DNA of 41,844 nucleotides from an uncultured Oscillospiraceae bacterium (GTDB taxonomy: Bacteria; Bacillota; Clostridia; Oscillospirales; Ruminococcaceae). The stretch is taken from contig CASFKY010000007.1 of the NCBI GenBank assembly GCA_949295465.1, forward strand, positions 1 to 41,844, in the 5' to 3' direction. The translations under genes were made by a program, and so were the position numbers. The notes beneath the pieces are model-generated. The model made no database searches. It was not told the DNA's origin and saw nothing but the letters and a program-made list of their open reading frames with translations. Shown one piece after another: positions 31,622 through 40,520 of the stretch (within the stretch, counting starts at the first letter, position 1; every line of letters begins with the position of its first letter).

Positions 31622-32224
31622 TTACAGTGCGTTATAGGCCGCACAGATTTGGTCCACAGCAACATCAAAATCTACAGTGCCGGTATCCAGGCACAGGTCG
31701 TACCCGTCTGGGGAACCCCAAACACGCCCGGTATAGGACTCGTAATATTTTTTCCGCCGCTTATCCATCTTCCGCACCAGACGGGACGCTTTTTCCCGGG
31801 TGAGATTTTCCTGCTGCATCTTGCGTTCGATCCGTTTGTTCAGCGGCGCACGGACAAACACCCGCAGCAGTTTCACGTTTTCCTGGCGCAGCACAAAATC
31901 CGCGCAGCGGCCCACAAAAATACAGTTTTCCCGTGCAGCGATACGGCGAATTTCGTGACTTTGCAGGGCAAACAATACTTCCGAAGTAGGCAGCCCTCGG
32001 GTGACGTGGTAGTTTCCCTCGTGCACGGTTCGGTACAAAAATGGATTGGTTGCCGTCTCATCCGCAGATTCCATCATTTTTTCAGAGAGTTCCCCGTATC
32101 GGCAGGCCAGGCGAAACAAATCTTTTTCGTACACCCGTATGCCCAGAGCGGCTGCGGTGCGCACTGCAATCTCATGGCCTCCGCTGCCAAATTCTCGCGC
32201 AATGCAGATGATTTTATGAATCAT
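31622..32224 (-). CDS. Cytidylate kinase-like family protein
   Basis: A 200-residue P-loop protein of the cytidylate kinase-like (Cytidylate_kin2) family. The nucleotide-binding loop reads REFGSGGHEIA (10-20), FVGRCADFVL (about 102-111) is the core strand-helix, and an Arg/Lys-rich lid region (about 129-160, EKASRLVRKMDKRRKKYYE) follows. These proteins are widespread in gut Firmicutes; a true CMP kinase activity has not, to my knowledge, been shown for the group. It is the last gene of the operon that includes the GLUG protein and MMPL exporter; the ATG follows the upstream stop by 6 bases. Its role in that system is unknown. Confidence 0.88.
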   Translation of the reverse strand: MIHKIICIAREFGSGGHEIAVRTAAALGIRVYEKDLFRLACRYGELSEKMMESADETATNPFLYRTVHEGNYHVTRGLPTSEVLFALQSHEIRRIAARENCIFVGRCADFVLRQENVKLLRVFVRAPLNKRIERKMQQENLTREKASRLVRKMDKRRKKYYESYTGRVWGSPDGYDLCLDTGTVDFDVAVDQICAAYNAL

Positions 32225-32230
32225 TTTTTC

Positions 32231-35200
32231 TCATCCTCTCTGAATCAGCTGATTTTTCACTGCACTTGGCACTTCAACTTCGCTGTTATGCGTAAACGTC
32301 AGTTTTGCAGATACTGTAGCCGGCAGTGCCTCGTCCAAAGGTTCCAGTCCACCAGTGCAGGAACATTCAATCATCTTGATGGCAGAATCGCTCAAGGTGA
32401 TCTGCACGCTGCCCGAAGTGAGCGTCACAGGTATGGATTCCATTTCGGGTGCTGCCGCGTAAGCAATCTCTTTCATGGCGCCTTCATCCAGCATCAGCGT
32501 GTAAAGCCAGGTGCCGTTTCCAGTGTCGGTGCACTCAAATTCTCCGTTCATGCAGATTTGTTTCAGAACCTCCAGCAAGCGCGCACGGTCGATGAGGTCA
32601 TTGCTCTGTTCTGTCAGGAGCATCCCGTTCTGATCGCAGAAAGTTCCGCCAGAGAAATAGACGGCGAGGTCGCCCCTGCGCACAAAGCTGATTTTGCTGT
32701 TTTCCACCTGAGCCTGACCATATTTGATACTCTCGTCCAGCGAAATGGGGCCGCACTCCACGCCCAGCTGTACATCCGCCGAGAAAGACTCCTCCTGGCT
32801 CATTTCTGTCCAGGCGCTGAGCAGACGGAACAGATCCTCTGAAAGGGAGTCTTCCACCTCTTGCAGCCCGGAACAGACGGCCTCCTTCACCGCATCGGGG
32901 ACTGAAAAATTGGAATCCACGCTGCCCGGTTTGAGTTCCGCAGTAAGGGCGTATGCAGTTTTGGAATCGTCCATCAGAGTCCCTTCAGAGGAAAAGCGGA
33001 GCGACTGAATCGAATCTCCCGACGATGTCAGTTCCACGGTCAGTTTTTGAGTATCCGAAAGATCCTCCGCCTGTTCCGGCAGCAGGATTTTCAGCAGCTG
33101 TCGGGCATTATCTCCCTCTGCGGTCAGCCTGCTGGTTATATTTCCGTCGCTGCGGCTTGTAGAGAAGGAAACCGAACGAAAAAGTTCCAGGGCCTGTTCC
33201 GGCAGCAGAGAATAATTCGGATACAGCTCACTGACCCGAAAAGCTCTGCCGTTCTCCATGATCACTGCACCGTCGGCGTAATACAGGGAAATCCCGCTGC
33301 TCTGAATGCAGGTAACTGCATGGTCCTCCACCTGTGTGCGGGTGATATCCATCTCTGTGTTGACCAGGCTGTCATCCAGTTGGACGCTCATGGACAAGGT
33401 CATAGCATTTTGGGGCTGTGCGGCAAAATCTTGCAGCAGTTTGCAGGCATTGGCAGCGGCGCCGAATTTGCCGCCCATCAACACACAAAAAGCAACAATC
33501 GCCAATGTGAGAAGGAACAACAGCAGGAACAGCCATTTTTTCCTTTTGGCCGGCTTTGCCGGGGGCTCTGCTGAAGGCTCCGTTTTCAGCGGCTCCTCTG
33601 TGCTCTGTGCCAGCGCGCTTTGTGCCGGGGCAGGCGAACTCTTCTTTTTTCTGCGGTGTTTTTTGCAGATCATAAACAGCAATGCGGCCAGCAGCACCAC
33701 CGCGACCCCCACAAGTATGCGCTGAATCCACACACTCAAGACCGGCACGATGGCCACATCCGCTTCGGCCGCTGTCACCGGGAAAACCAGATAGCTGCCG
33801 AACTCCGTGCAGGAGGCCTTCTGCCACCCGTCCTGATAGCGGACATATACCGCATATCCGCTTGTCTTCTCTTTCGGCGAGAGGTAATGTACCGTATAGT
33901 TGTCCTGCGAGGCATCTGAGCAGGAGAGATGCCACTGTTCCTCTGCCGGCTTGCCGCTCACCAGTTCCGGCGTTTCTGTCTGGGTAACGGTGAGAGATGC
34001 TTGGTCATCAAAATTGCCGTCCATCAAAAACACAGGCCGGCCGCTGGAGCGGGAAGCATCGGAGGAAAGTGTCATCACATAGCGCACATATTCGGCCGTC
34101 ACAGTTTTGTCAAAATGCAGATTGGTCAGATCTTGGGTATCCCAGGAAGCATAATACCCGTCCTTCACCGGGATCTCCGGGTATACATCCCGCCCAAAAG
34201 ACGTCCCGTAAGAAAAATCACAGGACTTGATCTCTTCATCTTCCACCAAAAAGCGCAGGGTAAAGCGGGTCATTCTGTCCGGCATTCCGCTCACCTGGCT
34301 CAGTGCCTCAAAAGAAATCGGCTCCGCTTTGCCGGCATAGCTGATGCGGCCCAGGCCGGCCAGAGTGTCCGAAACATAGCGGTTCTGGGTGAATTCTCCG
34401 GTCTCAGTGCCGCATACCGCGCCGGTATACCGCTCTCCCTCCGTGATTTCCACCAGTGTATAGCACCCGGAAACTACCGTGTTCTCTTCACTGGCACCCG
34501 CGACGCCGCCCACATAGTCTCCGCCGGACAAGAAGCATTTCGCAAAGCTGTCCCGGATGGTTGCCCTGCAAAGGCCGGCGATACCGCCCACATAGTCTCC
34601 GCCGGTGCTCTCCACCTGGCCGTAACTCTCACAGCCCTTCACCGCGCCCAGGTCCATCCGGCCCACTATGCCGCCAGCATAATCTTTCTTTGCGGAAATT
34701 TTTCCCTCGTTGGTGCAATTGGTCACAACAGCCAGCGTTCTGTACTGAAAATTCAGCGAACGATTGCCGTCTTCGGTAAGATCATCCTCCGGGTCAAAGT
34801 CATATTCCACCGACATGGACCCCACAATGCCGGCCACGTTCACATCCCCCTGAACCTCTCCGCTGTTGACGGCGCCGTGCAGTTTGCCCGCCGCCGGGTC
34901 GTTGGTTGCCCCATCGGAGATGTCTTCAAAGGAATCCGCAGCATCTTTTTCTTTGTCTCTCTCGATTTCTTCCTGCACCAGATCCACAATTACGCCAAGC
35001 TGATCGTTGATGGCGCGCATGTCTCCCAGCAGGGTGTCGGAAGCGGAAGTAAGGTTTCCGTTTAGACTGTTGGCGTTGGCAATCACCTGAGAGAGAGCCG
35101 AATCCAGGGCATCGCCCTGGCTGGTCACGCTGCTGTCCACCGGCGTAAAGGAGACAGACGGCTTATCCGCCAGCGTCGCCACAATTTGATTGAGCTGATC

Positions 35201-36844
35201 CATCGCCGTGGCCATCGCCGCAAGGGCCGGTTCCAGCTTCGAAGACATGGCGTTCACATCTTCCAGCGCCGCAGCGCCGGAATCCCCCATTGCTGCCAAA
35301 TGTTCGCGGGCTGCTTCGGTGTGGGAAATGGCACTGTCCAGTTCAGTCCTTGCATTTTGTGCTTCGGCCCCGGCCGCATTCAACTCTGTCAGAAGGCTGC
35401 TGATCGCCTCTGTGCCCTGGTTCCCGCCCAGAATCGCCTGAGCAAGGTCCAGCGCCGTGCGAAGATGTCCGATACAACTGCCGGCATGTTCAGAAGCTGA
35501 CTGCACATTCTGAGAGGCCTGGCCCAGCTCCGATACTGCCGCAGACCCTTGCTCGTTTGTTGTATCCACCTTGCCGGAAGCCTGAAGCAGCAGCTCAGAC
35601 ACTGCCTCCAGGCCGGAAACGGACGCTGAAATGTTGTCCAGAATTGGTTCTGTCTGCCCGATTGCCCAGGACAACTGGGCAGAAACATTGTTGATCTGCT
35701 CCACATTCTCATTGCCCCAATCCGTCAAAGCGCCGCTCAGCCCGCTCACCGCATCCTTGGCGGCACTGATGTTGGACGAAAGGCTGTTGAAATTTTCCGA
35801 AAGAGCGTTGGAGCTGTTTTGGGCGTCCGTTGTTGCCTTGTTGGTCAGTCCTTGCAGAGTATCCAGTTCCACCCACAATTTGTCCAGCAGATCCTGATTG
35901 TATCGCAGAGTCACCTGCGGTTCCAGTTGTCCCGCAATGCCGCCCACATCCTTGCGTCCCTTGATCGTGCCGGTATTTTGGCAGCCATCCTGATAGCCGG
36001 ACTGGCGCCCGGCGATGCCTCCCACATTGTAGCTCATGTGCTCATAGCCTACATTGCCAGCGTTGGTGCAGTTCTGGATCACTCCGCTGGAAAAGCCCGC
36101 AATTCCGCCAATATCCGTGCCGGCGGGGACACTCTCGGTGGTACCCAGTACAGACAGGCTGGACAGGTCCGCAGATACTTCCACTGCTGTGGTATTGACC
36201 TCTCCGTCGTTGCGGCACTGGATCATGCTGCCGGTATTCTGCCCGGCGATACCGCCCACATAGTGCTCGCCGGTAACTGTGCCCTGAAAGCTGCATCCGA
36301 CCAGCTGCCCGGTGGTTTCGTTGATTCCCGCAAGGCCTCCCACGGAATCTTTTCCTTTTACAGCCCCTTCAAAAGAGCAATCCACCAGTTTTCCGTAATT
36401 GGTTCCCACGATGCCGCCGATGGTATCGCTGGTACCGCTGGGCAGTACCTGGCCCACCACCTTCAGGCGGTTTACCACGGCACTTTCCTGTAGGGTGTCA
36501 AACAGCCCGGCATCCGACTCCTCCTCTGTGAGAGAAAAGCCGCTGATGGTATGACCTTCCCCCTCAAAGGTCCCGCCAAAAGTGGGGATGGGCAAAAAGT
36601 CCTGCGAGCCTTCGTCCAGAGCGATATCCCTGTCCAGAATTACAGTTTTTCCCTGTGACCAGGTATCCAGCCGGCAATTCTCCGCCAGAACCCTCAGATC
36701 ATCCTGTGTCTGGATGTGGATAGTGTCTTGCGGCACCTCATCCGCAAAAGCCAGAACAGGGAACAGAAAACTTGCCAGCAAGGCGACCGCAAGCCCGGCG
36801 GCGACCCATCTGTCTTTTTTCTTTCTTATCTCAATCCGTTTCAT
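32231..36844 (-). CDS. Giant surface protein: GLUG repeats, coiled coil, two-span anchor, lipoprotein-like C-domain
   Basis: A 1537-residue exported protein. A signal segment (about 12-35, ending AFADE) is followed by GLUG-type repeats (about 143-310; units such as GGIAGQNTGSMIQCRNDGEV), a long alanine/serine-rich coiled coil (about 315-630), a second set of GLUG units (about 650-820), a beta-rich region to about 1040, a membrane helix (about 1041-1062), a basic proline/alanine linker (about 1063-1100), a second membrane helix (about 1103-1123) and an external C-terminal domain of about 415 residues. The last part has repeated beta-sheet patterns (SMSVQLDDSLVNTEMDITRT; FSADVQLGVECGPISLDESI) resembling LolA/LppX-type lipid-binding lipoprotein domains in style (inference). 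The gene overlaps the MMPL gene by 14 bases. I infer a partner or adaptor for that exporter. The two-span anchor puts both large domains outside the cell. Confidence 0.85.
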   Translation of the reverse strand: MKRIEIRKKKDRWVAAGLAVALLASFLFPVLAFADEVPQDTIHIQTQDDLRVLAENCRLDTWSQGKTVILDRDIALDEGSQDFLPIPTFGGTFEGEGHTISGFSLTEEESDAGLFDTLQESAVVNRLKVVGQVLPSGTSDTIGGIVGTNYGKLVDCSFEGAVKGKDSVGGLAGINETTGQLVGCSFQGTVTGEHYVGGIAGQNTGSMIQCRNDGEVNTTAVEVSADLSSLSVLGTTESVPAGTDIGGIAGFSSGVIQNCTNAGNVGYEHMSYNVGGIAGRQSGYQDGCQNTGTIKGRKDVGGIAGQLEPQVTLRYNQDLLDKLWVELDTLQGLTNKATTDAQNSSNALSENFNSLSSNISAAKDAVSGLSGALTDWGNENVEQINNVSAQLSWAIGQTEPILDNISASVSGLEAVSELLLQASGKVDTTNEQGSAAVSELGQASQNVQSASEHAGSCIGHLRTALDLAQAILGGNQGTEAISSLLTELNAAGAEAQNARTELDSAISHTEAAREHLAAMGDSGAAALEDVNAMSSKLEPALAAMATAMDQLNQIVATLADKPSVSFTPVDSSVTSQGDALDSALSQVIANANSLNGNLTSASDTLLGDMRAINDQLGVIVDLVQEEIERDKEKDAADSFEDISDGATNDPAAGKLHGAVNSGEVQGDVNVAGIVGSMSVEYDFDPEDDLTEDGNRSLNFQYRTLAVVTNCTNEGKISAKKDYAGGIVGRMDLGAVKGCESYGQVESTGGDYVGGIAGLCRATIRDSFAKCFLSGGDYVGGVAGASEENTVVSGCYTLVEITEGERYTGAVCGTETGEFTQNRYVSDTLAGLGRISYAGKAEPISFEALSQVSGMPDRMTRFTLRFLVEDEEIKSCDFSYGTSFGRDVYPEIPVKDGYYASWDTQDLTNLHFDKTVTAEYVRYVMTLSSDASRSSGRPVFLMDGNFDDQASLTVTQTETPELVSGKPAEEQWHLSCSDASQDNYTVHYLSPKEKTSGYAVYVRYQDGWQKASCTEFGSYLVFPVTAAEADVAIVPVLSVWIQRILVGVAVVLLAALLFMICKKHRRKKKSSPAPAQSALAQSTEEPLKTEPSAEPPAKPAKRKKWLFLLLFLLTLAIVAFCVLMGGKFGAAANACKLLQDFAAQPQNAMTLSMSVQLDDSLVNTEMDITRTQVEDHAVTCIQSSGISLYYADGAVIMENGRAFRVSELYPNYSLLPEQALELFRSVSFSTSRSDGNITSRLTAEGDNARQLLKILLPEQAEDLSDTQKLTVELTSSGDSIQSLRFSSEGTLMDDSKTAYALTAELKPGSVDSNFSVPDAVKEAVCSGLQEVEDSLSEDLFRLLSAWTEMSQEESFSADVQLGVECGPISLDESIKYGQAQVENSKISFVRRGDLAVYFSGGTFCDQNGMLLTEQSNDLIDRARLLEVLKQICMNGEFECTDTGNGTWLYTLMLDEGAMKEIAYAAAPEMESIPVTLTSGSVQITLSDSAIKMIECSCTGGLEPLDEALPATVSAKLTFTHNSEVEVPSAVKNQLIQRG

Positions 36845-39275
36845 CTTCGTTCTCCTCTGATGCTGTGCCCGAGATCAGGTTCAAGTCCACCTCGCCGTCC
36901 ACTGTGGCATGCATGGTGCCGCTGACGATGCCGCGAATTTCGCCGCGTACCATGCCGTCCACCTTGACACGGCCGCGGCCGCTGTGTCTCTTTGTCACAT
37001 TCGGCATCTCAAAAGCGGTCATATCCACAATTTTTCCGCCCACCAGCAGAATCTGCGGCAGCACGAACATGACCAGCAGGATAGAGATGATGGTGCCACG
37101 GCCCAGATTTTGGCCGATGCCGGTGATGGATGCGGTGGAGGTCATAAGTCCGATCAAGGTGCCGGCCACCGCCAGGATGGTGCCCGATGTAATGATGGTG
37201 GGGAAGGCAAAGTTCATGGTTTCAATGATGGCATCCCGGTGATCCATCTGCTCTTTCAGTTCCTGGTAGCGGTTGGCCACCACAATGGCGTAGTCGATAT
37301 TGGCACCCATCTGAATGGAGCTCACCACCAGGTAGCTCATGAAAAACAAGGGCTGATTCAGGATGTACGGCAAGGAGAAGTTGATCCAGATACTGCCCTG
37401 AATTACGAGGATCAGCAGTACCGGCATCCCTGCCGATTTGAAGGTAAACAGCAGCACCACCAGCACAATGAGGATAGATACCACACTGACCACCAGATTG
37501 TCCCGGGCAAAGGCCTTCTGGAAATCGTATTCGGTGGTGGAATTGCCGGCCACATATACCGGCTCGTCCGGGTAATATTTTTGGGCAGTCTCCCGGATGG
37601 TGTCCAGGAACTGATAGGTCTCTTCTCCGCTCTCCGGCAGGTTCAGATACACCAGCATCCGGCTGTAATCGGTGCCCTGCAACTGCTTTTTGGCTGAAGT
37701 CATCTGGGTATAGGATTCATTCAGCATGTCTGTCTGTTCTTCGTCCAGTGTAACCACGCCGGAATCAACCTGATCACAGACAAAGAGGAACATATCAATG
37801 AGAGGCACCTCGTAGCCGTCCAGATTGCCTAAAATTTGTCCGTATTTTTCCTGATCGGCCGCATAGGCAGCATAGATCACCTTCGCCGCCTCATAGTCCA
37901 GCCCGGCCGATTCGGCAAATTCCCGGGGTGTCAACTGATCTGCCAGCGTATACCCGTCCATGGCTTCCACATTGGCAATGCCCATGGCCGAATCCACCTC
38001 ATCATACTGTTCCAATTCGGCGAGAAGGGCCGCCTCCTTTTCATAGTCGCCGGCAGGTACCATTACTGCCAGCATATTGGTGGAAGAGAAATTGTCCCGA
38101 ATCATGTTTTGGGAAATCTGCGTCTCGTTCAGCACCGGCGTTTTCAGCGAACTTTCCCCATAGGCATACGGGCATTTTTGGCTGAGGGGGAAGGCAACAA
38201 GAATGGCAATGAAAAACAGAATCGGTACAATATGCCGGGTTTTATAAGCAAACTTGCCCACAAAGGGAATCTTGGGCACAAAGTTTCGGTGCTCGGTTCG
38301 ATCCATCAAAGGGCCGAACAGCATCAAAAGCCCCGGCATCACAATAAACACCGAAAGCAGCGCAAACAGAATAGATTTGATCAGGCAAACCGCCATATCT
38401 GAACCGATGCGGAACTGCATGAACATCATGGCGACCAGGCCGCCTATGGTGGTCAGGCTGCTGGCGCCGATCTCCAGGATGGATTTGCTCAGTGCCACGA
38501 TGACGGCCTCCCGAATGGGAAGTGTCAGGTGTTCCTCTTTATATCGGTTGCAGAAAATAACGGCATAGTCCAGCGACAGCGCCAACTGGAGAATACTGGT
38601 CACCGAATTGGATACAAAAGAGATTTTCCCCAGCAGAAAATTGGTGCCCAGGTTCAGGATCATGGCCACCACAAAAGTCAGAATCAGGACCGGCACTTCG
38701 GCATAAGTCTGGGAGGTAAACAGCAGTACCAGCACAATGATCACAGCCACATAGACCATGATGATGCTGACCTCGCGGTCGATGGCCTCCTGCTCGGGAT
38801 TGCCCAGGTCAGAGGATACATAGAGGTCATAGGACGACAGCGCAGACTCAATGGCATCCAGACTGATCAGACAGTCATTGTCTGATTCGTCATAGTCAAA
38901 CGTGATGTCATACAAGGCAGAGGCATTGTTATAGTGATCCTCTGTGTTGTCATATTCCACGCCCTGTACACCCTTGATGCCGGCAATCTGATCTTTCAAT
39001 TCCTCAGCCTGGCTCTGAGAGATATTGGCTATCATGATCTGGGCACTGCCGTAGGTGGTAAACTGCTCCTCCATCACGTCCAGCGCCTGCTTGGTTTCAG
39101 AGTCCGCAGGCAGGTAGGCCGACAGCTCACTTTCCACCTCAACCCAATTTCGGGAAAAAGCGGAGAAAATCAGCATAATAATCGTAAGCAGGAAAAACAG
39201 ATTTCGCTTATCCACAATAAAGGTGGCGAGCTTTGTCATAAAACTGTTTCCTGCTTTTTGGTTATTCTCCGGCAT
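36831..39275 (-). CDS. MMPL/RND family exporter with beta-helix-like C-terminal tail
   Basis: About 814 residues. Two halves each have a single membrane helix, an external loop domain, then five more helices (about 25-45, 185-360 in the first half; 395-415, 590-755 in the second), the 12-span MMPL layout; LSLDYAVIFCNRYKEE and GANIDYAIVVANRYQE are the equivalent TM4 motifs with the proton-relay Asp and Tyr. MMPL proteins export lipids, siderophores or peptides. The cytoplasmic tail (763-803) has glycine-spaced short strands, VKVDGMVRGEIRGIVSGTM, like bactofilin or hexapeptide-type beta-helix turns, which is unusual. ATG 39275 has AAAGGAGG upstream and overlaps the previous gene by 14 bases. 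Confidence 0.9.
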   Translation of the reverse strand: MPENNQKAGNSFMTKLATFIVDKRNLFFLLTIIMLIFSAFSRNWVEVESELSAYLPADSETKQALDVMEEQFTTYGSAQIMIANISQSQAEELKDQIAGIKGVQGVEYDNTEDHYNNASALYDITFDYDESDNDCLISLDAIESALSSYDLYVSSDLGNPEQEAIDREVSIIMVYVAVIIVLVLLFTSQTYAEVPVLILTFVVAMILNLGTNFLLGKISFVSNSVTSILQLALSLDYAVIFCNRYKEEHLTLPIREAVIVALSKSILEIGASSLTTIGGLVAMMFMQFRIGSDMAVCLIKSILFALLSVFIVMPGLLMLFGPLMDRTEHRNFVPKIPFVGKFAYKTRHIVPILFFIAILVAFPLSQKCPYAYGESSLKTPVLNETQISQNMIRDNFSSTNMLAVMVPAGDYEKEAALLAELEQYDEVDSAMGIANVEAMDGYTLADQLTPREFAESAGLDYEAAKVIYAAYAADQEKYGQILGNLDGYEVPLIDMFLFVCDQVDSGVVTLDEEQTDMLNESYTQMTSAKKQLQGTDYSRMLVYLNLPESGEETYQFLDTIRETAQKYYPDEPVYVAGNSTTEYDFQKAFARDNLVVSVVSILIVLVVLLFTFKSAGMPVLLILVIQGSIWINFSLPYILNQPLFFMSYLVVSSIQMGANIDYAIVVANRYQELKEQMDHRDAIIETMNFAFPTIITSGTILAVAGTLIGLMTSTASITGIGQNLGRGTIISILLVMFVLPQILLVGGKIVDMTAFEMPNVTKRHSGRGRVKVDGMVRGEIRGIVSGTMHATVDGEVDLNLISGTASEENEDETD

Positions 39276-39591
39276 CCTCTTCGATTCCTCCTTTTTCGTC
39301 GGATACTTTTTCTCCATGCCAAAACATGGTATTTGTATCATTTTGCAGCGTTCCGAAAATCTTGCTGCCCTCCAGCCTGAATACCGAAACGCATTTCAAA
39401 TCGCTGACCCGAGTACAGAGACGATGAGACAGCCGGATCATGTGTTCACCGATCCATTCGCCCAGAGCAGCATTTTCCACTCCCAGCAGGGTAATCCACC
39501 CGGTTACCGCGCCCTCTTTTTCTTCTTCCAGCCGCAAAGTGCCTGCCCGAGGGCCGAGCTGACTTTCCAAGACAATCCTGTACTCTTTCAT
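39262..39591 (-). CDS. Conserved-looking hypothetical protein, first gene of the MMPL operon
   Basis: A 109-residue soluble protein with no signal peptide or membrane helix. It opens MKEYRIVLESQLGPRAGTLR and is alternately beta-like and charged, ending in an acidic tail EEDAGE. I recognise no family. The opening MKEYRIVL..QLGPR followed by a central VTGWITLLG suggests a small beta-barrel-type fold seen in proteins placed beside MMPL genes in gut Clostridia, but this is only an impression. AAGGAGG precedes the ATG. It is translationally coupled to the exporter gene. Confidence 0.75.
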   Translation of the reverse strand: MKEYRIVLESQLGPRAGTLRLEEEKEGAVTGWITLLGVENAALGEWIGEHMIRLSHRLCTRVSDLKCVSVFRLEGSKIFGTLQNDTNTMFWHGEKVSDEKGGIEEDAGE

Positions 39592-39665
39592 CTGCTCTTC
39601 CTCCTTTGTTCAGCAAACGTCCGTATTCATGCTATCCGCCTTTTAAAAAGGGCGCAACGGACAAA

Positions 39666-39703
39666 ATGCCTCCTGGTGTCAAAATTCTGACACCGGGAGG
39701 CAT
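39666..39703. promoter_or_regulatory. Long inverted repeat between TetR gene and MMPL operon
   Basis: 16-bp arms, ATGCCTCCTGGTGTCA (39666-39681) and 39688-39703, match at 15 of 16 positions around AAATTC. The core GGTGTCA-N6-TGACACC is a good TetR-type operator. On the minus strand the repeat is followed by TTTTG, so it could instead or also form an RNA hairpin acting as an attenuator in the MMPL leader. Confidence 0.6.
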
Positions 39704-39711
39704 CTGACCGA

Positions 39712-39740
39712 TGGAAAGGAATCGGAGAGTATGATATACT
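39712..39740 (+). promoter_or_regulatory. Promoter of the TetR gene
   Basis: TGGAAA (39712-39717), a 17-base spacer and TATACT (39735-39740) with TGA just before it (extended -10). The inverted repeat at 39666-39703 lies directly upstream. Confidence 0.6.
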
Positions 39741-39766
39741 ATAGCTTCGAGAAGGTGAGTACAGCC

Positions 39767-40351
39767 ATGAATCAAAAGAGCCTTTCTGTTTCTGAACAGA
39801 CCAAGCACCAGCTTGCTGCTGCCTTGAAAGCATCTATGGCACAGAAGCCATTGGAAAAAATCACGATCTCTGAACTGACAAGCGCCTGCAACCTTCGCCG
39901 TCAGAGCTTTTACTATCATTTTGAGGACATCTATGACCTGCTTCGCTGGATGTTTGAAGATGAGGCCATTTCTCTGCTGCGTCAGCAGGAGGGAGTTCTT
40001 CTGTGGAAAGAAGGGCTGCTTCAGTTGTTCCGCTACCTGGAAGAAAACCGGGCAGTATGCCTGTGTGCACTGCGCTCTATGGGTAGAGATCATATCAAAC
40101 GGTTTTTTGAATCGGATATTTACGCCATCATTCATCTTACCATCGAAAAACTTTCCGAAGAAATCGGTGTCCAGGGCAATCTGGATTCCTTCGTGGATGT
40201 GGAGACCCTCACCCATTTTTATGTGGTGGCGCTGGCCGGCATTGTGGAAAGCTGGCTGCTGGGCGAGATTGACCGCACTCCCGAGGAGCTGATTCAATTT
40301 GTTGACACCATTCTGAATGATCAGATGAAAGGCGCTGCCGCACGGGTGTAG
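39767..40351 (+). CDS. TetR/AcrR family transcriptional regulator
   Basis: A 194-residue TetR regulator. The N-terminal helix-turn-helix (about 10-56) includes LEKITISELTSACNLRRQSF and YYHFEDIYDLLRWMFEDE, the typical TetR end of the DNA-binding domain; the rest is an all-helical ligand-binding domain resembling DhaS-type regulators. I start at ATG 39767 with AAGGTGAG upstream; the upstream ATG at 39731 lies within the -10 element. It is divergent from the MMPL operon, about 175 bases away, and most likely represses it. The ligand is probably a substrate of the exporter, or a related compound (inference). Confidence 0.9.
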   Translation: MNQKSLSVSEQTKHQLAAALKASMAQKPLEKITISELTSACNLRRQSFYYHFEDIYDLLRWMFEDEAISLLRQQEGVLLWKEGLLQLFRYLEENRAVCLCALRSMGRDHIKRFFESDIYAIIHLTIEKLSEEIGVQGNLDSFVDVETLTHFYVVALAGIVESWLLGEIDRTPEELIQFVDTILNDQMKGAAARV

Positions 40352-40379
40352 GCCGCTGGCCTTTGTCGGATACTTCTAT

Positions 40380-40423
40380 AAAAAGGTCCCGCTTTTGCTT
40401 ACAGGCAAAAGCGGGACCTTTTT
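40380..40423. terminator. Terminator between TetR gene and tRNA-Leu
   Basis: AAAAAGGTCCCGCTTTTGC (40380-40398) pairs perfectly over 19 bp with 40405-40423 around TTACAG. T tracts at both ends allow it to stop the tetR transcript and the minus-strand tRNA transcript, whose CCA end is at 40425. Confidence 0.92.
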
Positions 40424-40424
40424 A

Positions 40425-40509
40425 TGGTGCGGATAGTGGGGGTCGAACCCACACGCCTGCTGGCACAGGATCCTAAATCCGGCGCGTCTGCCAATTCCGC
40501 CATATCCGC
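40425..40509 (-). tRNA. tRNA-Leu (anticodon UAG), CCA encoded
   Basis: On the minus strand the 7-bp acceptor stem GCGGATA pairs with TATCCGC, followed by discriminator A and an encoded CCA. The D-arm (GGCGGAATTGGCAGACGC), anticodon loop TTTAGGA with anticodon TAG (40475-40473), a long variable arm and the T-arm GTGGGTTCGACCCCCAC identify tRNA-Leu. One oddity is a C-U mismatch at the second base pair of the anticodon stem (CCGGA against TCCTG). Confidence 0.95.
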
Positions 40510-40520
40510 AAAACAGTTGT

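Noticed and set aside
34460-36360. Tandem DNA repeats in the GLUG gene suggesting a CRISPR or recombination array
   Set aside because: The repetition is at the protein level (GGIAG units of varied sequence and spacing); there are no identical direct repeats with spacers.
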